25,438 nt of DNA, from NCBI GenBank assembly GCA_019418235.1, contig DYCH01000037.1, positions 1-25,438 on the forward strand, given 5' to 3'. Positions 6,630 through 14,289 of this stretch are shown here, in pieces. Made by a program: the position numbers and the translations under genes. How positions within the stretch are numbered: position 1 is the stretch's first letter; each line of letters opens with the position of its first letter. The notes below the pieces were generated by a model. It saw only the letters and a list, made by a program, of their open reading frames with translations, was not told the DNA's origin and made no database searches. The DNA comes from Sutterella sp. Lineage in GTDB: Bacteria > Pseudomonadota > Gammaproteobacteria > Burkholderiales > Burkholderiaceae_F.

Positions 6630-8783
6630 CTAGAAACCAATTGTGCGGTGATGAGAGTGAGCTAACTTCACTTTACATTCATTTTCCAAACGTTGAAGTA
6701 GAACTTCCGGAGTATCAATTCGACGGAATCGCGATTGATTCGCTACTGTGGCAAAGTCACCGGGGGCCAAATAGACCATCTTTCGAACCTGATTCTTTAA
6801 ATTATCAGAGATCGTTTTATCTGGGCACAATTTTTCGCAGTAGTTCACAAAGAGTTTTTCTGCCTTATCAGCCTTTAAGTAGTCGAACTTCACCTTGATA
6901 TCAAAACGACGCAAGCAGGCTTCATCCATTTGATCCAAGTTATTGGTCGTGGCCACAAAAATCCCGTCGAAGTGTTCAATTTGTGTGAGCATTTCATTGA
7001 CTTGCGTGACTTCCCAACTGTAATGCGCGCCAGAACGCTTTTGCAGGAAACTGTCCGCTTCATCCAACACTAAAATGGCATTGTTGCGTTTGGCTTCTGC
7101 GAAGGCTGCTGCAATGTGCTTTTCAGAGTTCCCTAAGTAGCAGTCCAATAAGTCACTGCAACGCTTGACCAAAACAGGTCGATTTAAGCACTTGCCCAAA
7201 TGTTCTGCCCATGCTGTTTTACCGGTACCCGGAACACCGTAAAGACAGAGGCGGGCAGCTTCGGCTTCTTTAATGCCATCAACCATTTCTAATAAGTCAG
7301 CGTCGGCAGTGCTTAAAGACGGGTCGTAAAGATCGGTTGTAAACGAGTATTTGTTTTGAACAAACGCAGGCTTATGCATCATGGAAAGCGTTGAGTTTAA
7401 GTGCTCAACAAATACTTTTTCCATGTCCGATCCTTGTTTCTCACTGACTTCCTTCGCAAAGTTAGCAGATTGTTCAATAACAGCTGGTGCAATATCCGTG
7501 CGTTCTGCAAGACTTTTCACGAGTTTTTCAGAAAGCTTGTTACAGGTCTTTTCATTAATGATGCTGGCACGAATTTCCTTTGGGGGAACCTCAACTTCTA
7601 AACACATCGAAAAGCGACGTAAATACGCAGGGTCCATTTGATCGATGGAATTAGTAATCCAAATGACAGGACATTCGTTCGTTTCTAAAAGTTTATTAAT
7701 AAACCCCTTATTAGGGTTGCTTTGTTGAAAGTTAAAGATGTCATAGTTTTGGAAGATATCTTGAGCTTCATCAACGAGCATGACACTATTTTTTTTCTTC
7801 TTTAGCATTGCCAAACACCGCATGAGACTGACTCGTCGATCGTGAGTCATATGTTCAGAGTGTTCAACAACTGGAGACTCAAAAAGATTAGCACCAATAT
7901 GAGAAGCTATGGCTTTGCTTAATTCCGTTTTACCCGTACCGGGAGAGCCATAAAGAAGAATATTGATTCCCTTTTTCTCATCATCTAATGCAGAAGCGAG
8001 AAACGTTGCTGTTTGAGTCAACTTCGGATTTAAGTACTCAAAATTATCAAGCGTTAACTTGCTGTTGTGACTTTCGGTTAAACTCAGACCCAAAAGAGAA
8101 TTGACTTCTTCGTTTTCATTTAAGAATCCATTACAGAAGTCATACTCAAAATCAAAAAAGTCCTCTAAATCATCGTTGTCGGTTTTAAAACCGTCAAAGA
8201 AGTTGTACTTTAACAACGTACTATTTCGTTGAAAGGCGTTCTTAAAATCTTCCATGCTACAGTCACTGATAGAGCATAAAAATTGAGCAACATAGATGTC
8301 ATTTTGAACTTTGCGATTCGTACGCAAAAGCGGTAACTTCAAAAGTTCCAAAATGCTTTGGTTTCGACCATAAACGTTTATGACGGCAGCAACGACCAAA
8401 ATTAACTGCTCAGCTTTGGTCAATTGAATCGTACTTTCTAATAGCTTTAAGTTATTAACAAAGCGCGGAGGTACTACAGGAGGGCGCTTAACGAACTCAT
8501 CGTATATACCTAATAAGATTTCGTGGAATTCTTTTTGCTCGGCACTCACGATGCCGTTATCACAAGGTTCAATTTCCTTGGGAATTAAGTCATTAATTTC
8601 CGGACGATTTAATAATTTTCCGATATCAAAACGGGAATGATGAAGACGAAGATCATTAAATTCATGATCAACATACATCCAAGTGCTTTCAAAAAGTAAG
8701 GCAGAGACCAATAAAAACTGATATAAGCGATTCATACTTTCGTCGTATTGGTGCGACGATTCAGACAAATTACACTGAAACAT
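6630..8783 (-). CDS. Tandem AAA+ ATPase (two ATPase modules)
   Basis: The 717-residue protein has an unrecognised, mostly helical N-terminal region (1-255) and two AAA+ modules. Module 1 has Walker A GSPGTGKTE near residue 280 and Walker B VMLVDEAQD. Module 2 has Walker A GVPGTGKTA near 518, Walker B ILVLDEADSF, and ACLRRFDIKVKFDYL with the arginine pair typical of the Cdc48/FtsH/spastin group. The first module also keeps AYLRRFSMCLEVEV. It probably forms a ring that remodels or unfolds proteins. It is first in the operon with macro and RecA-like genes; AGAGGA precedes the ATG. A palindromic operator is centred 58 bp upstream, shared with the divergent WYL gene. The N-terminal region may carry the specificity. 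Confidence 0.9.
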   Translation of the reverse strand: MFQCNLSESSHQYDESMNRLYQFLLVSALLFESTWMYVDHEFNDLRLHHSRFDIGKLLNRPEINDLIPKEIEPCDNGIVSAEQKEFHEILLGIYDEFVKRPPVVPPRFVNNLKLLESTIQLTKAEQLILVVAAVINVYGRNQSILELLKLPLLRTNRKVQNDIYVAQFLCSISDCSMEDFKNAFQRNSTLLKYNFFDGFKTDNDDLEDFFDFEYDFCNGFLNENEEVNSLLGLSLTESHNSKLTLDNFEYLNPKLTQTATFLASALDDEKKGINILLYGSPGTGKTELSKAIASHIGANLFESPVVEHSEHMTHDRRVSLMRCLAMLKKKKNSVMLVDEAQDIFQNYDIFNFQQSNPNKGFINKLLETNECPVIWITNSIDQMDPAYLRRFSMCLEVEVPPKEIRASIINEKTCNKLSEKLVKSLAERTDIAPAVIEQSANFAKEVSEKQGSDMEKVFVEHLNSTLSMMHKPAFVQNKYSFTTDLYDPSLSTADADLLEMVDGIKEAEAARLCLYGVPGTGKTAWAEHLGKCLNRPVLVKRCSDLLDCYLGNSEKHIAAAFAEAKRNNAILVLDEADSFLQKRSGAHYSWEVTQVNEMLTQIEHFDGIFVATTNNLDQMDEACLRRFDIKVKFDYLKADKAEKLFVNYCEKLCPDKTISDNLKNQVRKMVYLAPGDFATVANQSRFRRIDTPEVLLQRLENECKVKLAHSHHRTIGF

Positions 8784-8829
8784 TTTTGTCCTCTAATTTG
8801 TTTTTCGTTCAGTGTTTACTTTAATGGTG

Positions 8830-8852
8830 CATACGTCAGTTATTGACGTATG
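8830..8852. promoter_or_regulatory. Perfect palindromic operator between AAA and WYL genes
   Basis: CATACGTCA (8830-8838) and TGACGTATG (8844-8852) are perfectly complementary 9-bp arms around GTTAT. This is the longest copy of the island palindrome, placed in the divergent promoter region of the AAA operon and the second WYL regulator. Negative autoregulation is the simplest reading; binding is inferred. Confidence 0.75.
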
Positions 8853-8950
8853 TAAGTTGGTTGAACTCGATGAAATACTCAGACTCGCTCAAACTTATCA
8901 GACAAAGTCGGCTAAAATTCCATAAACATCAGATACAGAAGGCGAGAACA

Positions 8951-9937
8951 ATGGAACGCAAACGCCAAACAGCCCTAAACGGCGCTCTTTTATACCTACG
9001 CATTTTGGATAAACTCTCCGTTCACTCTAAAATGACGGCCGACGGCATCTTGCAAGCCTTGCTTGCCGATGGCCTTGCGGTTGAATTGCGAACTGTGCAA
9101 CGTGCTCTTAAGGCCATTGTTGAATCGGACTTTTTACACGTAGAGTGTGATAACAGCTCAACGCCTTACGGCTATCGCTTAAAGAAAACTACCAATAGTT
9201 TGCATCTGGGTAGTCTCTCGCCACACGAAGCGTTGTTACTTCGTTTGGCGCAAGATCAAATGCGCTACCAATTGCCCACTCGCTTGATGAAGTCCATGAA
9301 CGGTCTTTTTACCGATGCGCTCTATCACATTCAAACTCATCCAGGCGAGCCTGAAGCTCAATGGCGCAACAAGGTGCGGGTGGTACCGACCTCTCAAACG
9401 TTTTTACCGGCCAGCATTCACAACTCGGTTTTTGAGTCCATCTCAGAGGCGCTTTACGAGCAACGCATGATTGAGGTGAAGTACTATAACCAGGAGCGTC
9501 AGAATAAGACTGCGCGAGTTATGCCGGTGGCATTGGTTCAACAAGGCGTGCGTCTTTATTTAGTCTGTCAGTTCGAGGGTTACGATAACTACCGGCACTT
9601 AGCCTTGCACCGGATAGAGTCTGTCAAATTGCTTTTTGATACGTTCATTTATCCGAAAGACTTCAATTTAACGCGATACATTGAAGACGGATCCTTCGGA
9701 TTTAGAACGGGGCGTAAGGTTCGAGTGACTTTGACGCTGGATCAGTCTCTAGGTGACTACTTTGCCGAAACGCCCATTTCCAAGGATCAAATTCTTACTT
9801 GGAACGATGATCGTACGGAAGCTGTTGTTGTGGCCACGATGCCCGAAACCGAAATGATTCATTGGTTTATTGAAGGGCAGGGGAAGCCCTTCATTATCAA
9901 ATCCCATATTGAAGTCATCGATGGTGAAGATAATTAA
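8951..9937 (+). CDS. WYL-domain transcriptional regulator (paralogue 2)
   Basis: The 328-residue product has a winged-helix domain (LRTVQRALKAIVESDFL in the first 60 residues) and a WYL domain with LVQQGVRLYLVCQFEGYDN and YRHLALHRIESVKLL. It closely parallels the regulator at 1409-2386 over the whole length. The frame is open back to a TTG at 8843, but that start would put the coding sequence inside the palindrome; the ATG at 8951 aligns with the start of the paralogue and has GAAGGCGAG ahead. It diverges from the AAA-macro operon and converges with the TerB-BrxD operon (3 nt between stops), so it sits between the two modules it may control. Confidence 0.9.
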   Translation: MERKRQTALNGALLYLRILDKLSVHSKMTADGILQALLADGLAVELRTVQRALKAIVESDFLHVECDNSSTPYGYRLKKTTNSLHLGSLSPHEALLLRLAQDQMRYQLPTRLMKSMNGLFTDALYHIQTHPGEPEAQWRNKVRVVPTSQTFLPASIHNSVFESISEALYEQRMIEVKYYNQERQNKTARVMPVALVQQGVRLYLVCQFEGYDNYRHLALHRIESVKLLFDTFIYPKDFNLTRYIEDGSFGFRTGRKVRVTLTLDQSLGDYFAETPISKDQILTWNDDRTEAVVVATMPETEMIHWFIEGQGKPFIIKSHIEVIDGEDN

Positions 9938-9940
9938 CCG

Positions 9941-10582
9941 TTAGGGCAGCAAAAAAGGCCAAATATCAAAGTCGTCATCATCTTCTTTTTCGGTTGAGCC
10001 ATCCTTTTTTTGGGTGGCTTTGCCTTTTGATGAAGCGGACAGACCCAGTTCCTTTTCAAGAAAGCGCTTCACAATCAATTGCGAGAGCGCATTGATTTTC
10101 TTTTGTTGCTTTTCTGTGATGCCTTTTGGCTGTTGGCGAAGCATTTTTAAAAGAAACTCGTAGTCTTTTTTTGGGTCATCATCGTTATATTTGTTAGGCT
10201 CAAACGCCCCGTTATTGAACATGTTGACAATCATGTTTTTTGAGAAAAACTGCATGTCAACATCGTCTTTTTTATTAGCGCGTTCTTTTAAATGCTCGTA
10301 AAGCTTTAAGAAGGATTCTTGAAGTTTGACTTCCGTTGTTAAATCATCCACCCCAAACTTTTCAATGCACTTACTTCCAATCGGGAAAAGGACATTACCG
10401 GTCTTAGTGTTCGTAATTTCATGCAGGTATTTAAGCCCCACATGGCCGCAAACACAAATGGATGAGCAGCTATTATCAATGTCGCCTCCCGTAAGTGCCC
10501 ATTCCTTTACCGCTTCTTCCCAAACACCCGAAGCCGAGTTAGCAATTACAACTGCTGCTAATTGATCAAACGTTCCTGACAT
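9941..10582 (-). CDS. Cysteine-rich small protein with putative zinc site
   Basis: I do not recognise a named family for this 213-residue protein. Residues 39-72 hold C39, C43-x-C45-G-H47, H54 and FPIGSKC (C72), a pattern seen in small zinc-binding proteins of phages and plasmids (CxCGH then PIGSxC followed by a hydrophobic KF). The middle is charged and helical. The tail (180-213) is low complexity and acidic, ending EDDDDFDIWPFLLP, which could be a docking peptide. It is the last gene of the TerB-BrxD-helicase operon, 13 nt after the helicase stop, with AAGGAAAAG before the ATG. A nucleic-acid adaptor role is plausible but unproven. Confidence 0.75.
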   Translation of the reverse strand: MSGTFDQLAAVVIANSASGVWEEAVKEWALTGGDIDNSCSSICVCGHVGLKYLHEITNTKTGNVLFPIGSKCIEKFGVDDLTTEVKLQESFLKLYEHLKERANKKDDVDMQFFSKNMIVNMFNNGAFEPNKYNDDDPKKDYEFLLKMLRQQPKGITEKQQKKINALSQLIVKRFLEKELGLSASSKGKATQKKDGSTEKEDDDDFDIWPFLLP

Positions 10583-10595
10583 AATTTTCTTTTCC

Positions 10596-12782
10596 TTATG
10601 AACCGTAATGAAGTCTCAACCATCCCCAAGCCTCATCGACATTAAAGAGTTTGCGGGCTTGATCGAGTTCTTTTAATGAATCGGGTAAATAGAGATCAAA
10701 CTTCTCTTCACTGGTACCTCCGTTAAACCCTACAAGTTCAATGTCTTTGGGGCGTCCATTTGAATAAATTTTTGAAAAAGTCTTTGCACACTGGGCAATG
10801 GAGCTGTTTCTGACCGAAATCACTCCGTAAAAATGAGCGGCCAGTACATCTTCTTGCCTTAAAAGCGCAACTAACGTTCTCGTACCTTTGTCACTTAACC
10901 ATGGGAAAATGAGCGTTTCATGACCGCTTTCAATCATGTGTTTGGACGTCAGATGAAAACGACGGTAAAGTGCTCGTGCTTCTTTAAAGAAATCCAAGGC
11001 ACGAGCATTACAGAAAACGGGGAGATCGTCAGATTCATAAAGTCGCTTCATTTCATCTCTTACTCGGCGATGAACGTTAAAGCCTTCGCCAGAAACCACG
11101 AGAACTGAACCTCGTTTCGTAGGCGTCATTTCAACTTCATGCTTTTGGTGGTTAATGGAAACAATTGCCCACTCTTTGCCTGCCATAATGATTTCCATGC
11201 CTTGGGTTAAACCGCCTGCCGTATCAATGGGAAACGTGCCGATGACTTTGCCAAGCCCCTTAAAGACGTATTCTTGAGGCGTTGGAAAGGCAGCATAGAA
11301 TTGATAATGTCCCACCACTTTTTCACCCACATCACCAATCGTTACCGAGGTCTTTGAAAGTTTCGTCAATAGACCGACTTTCACCATTTGTTTGATGAGT
11401 TCAGAAAACATTTGGGGCGTCACCTTCTGAAAGGCTCCCTTATGGCACAAGACACGGTAAAGGTCGACGGGTTCAGCACAACCGTAGTGCACAATCGTGG
11501 AAAGTGTCTGCTGAACAAGCGTTGAGAAGTGATAAAGACTGTCATCCATGGGTTCAGCCCACTTTTGAAGCATTAAGTTAATCACGGCAACGGACTGAAA
11601 AATGCCCAATCGAAACTGATCTTGAAGGGTCAAACGCTGTTGATTGGGTTCAATTAAAAATAATCGGCACAAGGCTGCAGAACCACGACGACCGGAGCGA
11701 CCGAGTCGTTGACGAAAACTTGCCACCGAACTAGGCGCGTTAATTTGAACAACGGAATCAACGTGACCGATGTCAATTCCCATTTCAAGTGTCGATGTAC
11801 AGACGGCGGTCGTTGGCAGTTGTCCCTCTTGAAGTCGCCTTTCCAAACTTTCGCGAATGGATTTGGCTAACCGTCCGTGGTGAGCAAAGTATTCATTGTC
11901 AATTTCACGGATCTGGCAACAACGACGAAGCGCATTGGCAATTTCTTCAGTTTTCGAACGACTGTTGCTGAAAATCAAGTTGGATTGTCCATGCGTACAC
12001 CGATAGAGGTCAGAGAAGACCACTGGAACATCGTCTTCTGATGGACGGCTCTCAATCGAAATATCCGGTGCAATGTCAGAGTATGCACGAAGTTGCAATT
12101 GCAAAGATGACTTCACGGCAGTTGAATTCACAATAACCCCAGGGAAATCGCCTTCGGGGCGCAGGAATGAATGCACGGACTCCAAGTCGCCCAGTGTGGC
12201 TGAAAGCGCAATGCGAGGAACCTTTCGATCAAGCATAAAGTCCAATCGGTGCAACAACGACTGTAATTGACAGCCTCTCTCAGTGCCGACAAAGGAGTGA
12301 AACTCATCAATGATGACGTAACGTACGTTTTTAAATCCTTTTTGACACCAACTCACCGGTTTCATGAGCATGGATTCCAAAGATTCCGGTGTAATGAGCA
12401 CAATACCTTCAGGAGAGCGAGCGCAATCCAATTTCCCACTTTGACTCGCATCACCGTGCCAAGGGGTAATTTTTAAGTGGGTTATTTCAGATAACGTGGC
12501 AAGACGTCTGGCCTGGTCATTAATCAGTGCCTTTAGGGGACTGACGTAAAGAATGCCAATACTCTTATGCGGAGGCACTTCCAATATCTTTGAAATGGCG
12601 GGCAAAAAAGCAGCTTCTGTTTTACCTGCCGCCGTTGCGGCCGAGATCACCACATCTTGATTGGCTTTTAAGATGGGTTCGGCGGCCATTTCTTGCACTT
12701 CGCGCAACTGCGTCCATTGCTGATTCCAAATCCAACGTTGCACTAAAGGATGAAAACGTTCGAAAGCAGAGGATTGACTCAT
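10596..12782 (-). CDS. Lhr/BrxHI-like superfamily 2 helicase
   Basis: The 728-residue protein has the SF2 helicase set: Q-motif region near 25-35, motif I ATAAGKTE (49-56), motif Ia VSPLKALIND, motif II DEFH (near 159), motif III SATLGD, and motif VI QRLGRSGRRG (near 360). A C-terminal domain follows that resembles the winged-helix and beta regions of Lhr-type helicases (YVFKGLGKVIGTFP). Similar helicases (BrxHI/BrxHII, Lhr-like) accompany BREX and other defence systems. The ATG directly abuts the stop of the BrxD-like gene, so the two are translationally coupled. The expected role is ATP-dependent unwinding or translocation on foreign nucleic acid. Confidence 0.9.
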   Translation of the reverse strand: MSQSSAFERFHPLVQRWIWNQQWTQLREVQEMAAEPILKANQDVVISAATAAGKTEAAFLPAISKILEVPPHKSIGILYVSPLKALINDQARRLATLSEITHLKITPWHGDASQSGKLDCARSPEGIVLITPESLESMLMKPVSWCQKGFKNVRYVIIDEFHSFVGTERGCQLQSLLHRLDFMLDRKVPRIALSATLGDLESVHSFLRPEGDFPGVIVNSTAVKSSLQLQLRAYSDIAPDISIESRPSEDDVPVVFSDLYRCTHGQSNLIFSNSRSKTEEIANALRRCCQIREIDNEYFAHHGRLAKSIRESLERRLQEGQLPTTAVCTSTLEMGIDIGHVDSVVQINAPSSVASFRQRLGRSGRRGSAALCRLFLIEPNQQRLTLQDQFRLGIFQSVAVINLMLQKWAEPMDDSLYHFSTLVQQTLSTIVHYGCAEPVDLYRVLCHKGAFQKVTPQMFSELIKQMVKVGLLTKLSKTSVTIGDVGEKVVGHYQFYAAFPTPQEYVFKGLGKVIGTFPIDTAGGLTQGMEIIMAGKEWAIVSINHQKHEVEMTPTKRGSVLVVSGEGFNVHRRVRDEMKRLYESDDLPVFCNARALDFFKEARALYRRFHLTSKHMIESGHETLIFPWLSDKGTRTLVALLRQEDVLAAHFYGVISVRNSSIAQCAKTFSKIYSNGRPKDIELVGFNGGTSEEKFDLYLPDSLKELDQARKLFNVDEAWGWLRLHYGS

Positions 12783-14213
12783 TTAAAACTCCAACGTACT
12801 CATCATTTCAAGGTCGTCATCAATCTTTTCAGTCTCAGACGGCGCTTTGTCCATCTTGCGTTCAATAACCTCAGGACGAGGGTTTAACGTCTCATTCGCC
12901 TTTGGCGCTTGTGCTTTTGTCATTGATGAAGTTGCTTTTTCCAAAGGAACACCGGAGAGACGTTCTTCTTCAATCTTGAGGCTAGGTAACAAGGTCTTCC
13001 AATCCAAAGAAGGGTTTTGTTCCAGGACACTTAAGAAGTCAATGAAGGCTTTAATGGTGGTTCGAGGCGTTCTAAAATAGGCTTCACCCACATTTTTAAA
13101 GCAATGCGTTAAGAACGCAGACAAGGCTTCATCCGGGACTAAGTAGCGACTTTCATCACCCGAAGCAAACACTTTTCGAAGGTTATGCAAAAGCACCAAG
13201 AGCTCTTCCGGGGACAAATTGACCAAATGCAAAACGGGGGTTGTGTAATCCGTCACGCCTGCCGTCTTAGCAAAACGATTGTCTGCCAAGCGCGATTGAA
13301 GCGCTTGATAGCTATAAAGGCCTTTTGTGGGGTGAGTCAGGAATTCAGGGGTTCCACCCATCACAAATCCCATGGAGTCAGACGTCCCTTGAAGACAGTC
13401 ATTGAGCATACGAAGGATTTGCTCGTAATTATTTGTGCGAGACTGCTTTTGGTGAAGTTTGAACAAATTCACCATTTCGTCCAAACAGATCAAAAGTCCG
13501 TTGTAACCGGCCTGTTTCACAAAAAGGCTCAATAACTTCAAACGGTCATAGACATTGCTGTCATCCACAATGCTTCTGACGCCTAAAGCATCTCTTGCTT
13601 CCTTTTTGGTCGCAAATTCACCTCTTAGCCAACGAAGGGCATTTTGTTTTAGGACTTCATTGTCATTATCAAAACCAATCCAATAGGCTTCAATGACTTG
13701 TGCAAAATCGTACCCGCCCACAAGCTCCGACAAATGGCCCAATCGTGTGCCGATCACGTTGCTCACTTCGCAATTTTGACTTTTGGCTTCTTCTCGAGCC
13801 AATGTAATGAAACGCTCAACAACACTGGCAAGCGCTTGACCATCGGGTTTTGCTCTTGTGGCACAGTTGCGAGTCAGTTCCGCATAGAGGTTTCTTGCAT
13901 GGCCGCTTGTGGAATAAAGACGGCGATCTGGCGACAAGTCAGCTTGGAGCGTCACCACCCCCTTTTTTAAAGCAATCGCACGAACCAATTGCAGGAAAAA
14001 GCTCTTTCCGGAACCATATTCTCCGATGACCAATCGAAAAGCAGCTCCGCCATCCATAATGCGGTCAATATCGGTAATTAGAGCTTCAACCTCTTTCACT
14101 CGGCCCACTTGAATGTATTGAAGGCCATTTTTAGGAGTTACTCCTGCGCGCAATGACTGCAAAATGGCATCGCGGTCTTTGGAGCGAATCATCATTTTCT
14201 TTTCTTCTGACAT
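12783..14213 (-). CDS. brxD: BrxD-like (DUF2791) P-loop ATPase
   Basis: The 476-residue product begins with SKDRDAILQSLRAGVTPKNG and has Walker A GEYGSGKS (64-71) and Walker B LLICLDEM near 240-247. It keeps the family landmarks YIQVGR (33-38), RTPRTTIKAFIDFL and the C-terminal low-complexity tail. This is the BrxD/DUF2791 ATPase family of BREX type 2 and related TerB-containing loci. It is the second gene of the operon, 76 nt after the TerB-type gene. A perfect operator lies in that gap, which suggests an internal regulated promoter. The next gene, the helicase, starts at the base after its stop codon. It likely drives or gates the helicase through ATP binding; the partner is inferred from gene order. 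Confidence 0.9.
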   Translation of the reverse strand: MSEEKKMMIRSKDRDAILQSLRAGVTPKNGLQYIQVGRVKEVEALITDIDRIMDGGAAFRLVIGEYGSGKSFFLQLVRAIALKKGVVTLQADLSPDRRLYSTSGHARNLYAELTRNCATRAKPDGQALASVVERFITLAREEAKSQNCEVSNVIGTRLGHLSELVGGYDFAQVIEAYWIGFDNDNEVLKQNALRWLRGEFATKKEARDALGVRSIVDDSNVYDRLKLLSLFVKQAGYNGLLICLDEMVNLFKLHQKQSRTNNYEQILRMLNDCLQGTSDSMGFVMGGTPEFLTHPTKGLYSYQALQSRLADNRFAKTAGVTDYTTPVLHLVNLSPEELLVLLHNLRKVFASGDESRYLVPDEALSAFLTHCFKNVGEAYFRTPRTTIKAFIDFLSVLEQNPSLDWKTLLPSLKIEEERLSGVPLEKATSSMTKAQAPKANETLNPRPEVIERKMDKAPSETEKIDDDLEMMSTLEF

Positions 14214-14254
14214 AACACTTGCCTTTTAAATGCTTAAAAAAAGTTTAAGAGCGA

Positions 14255-14275
14255 TCACGTCAATTTTTGACGTGA
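14255..14275. promoter_or_regulatory. Perfect palindromic operator before the BrxD-like gene
   Basis: TCACGTCA (14255-14262) and TGACGTGA (14268-14275) are perfect 8-bp arms with a 5-bp spacer (ATTTT). The centre is 52 bp before the BrxD-like start codon and inside the short gap after the TerB-type gene, where no operator is expected unless there is a promoter. Confidence 0.75.
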
Positions 14276-14289
14276 ACTTTAAAGTAGGA

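Noticed and set aside
8843..8950. Upstream extension of the second WYL gene from a TTG
   Set aside because: It would start inside the palindromic operator, and the ATG at 8951 aligns with the start of the paralogue.
10596..14213. Calling the locus a full BREX type 2 system
   Set aside because: No PglX, PglZ, PglW or PglY homologue is visible in the window; only the BrxD and helicase families are shared.
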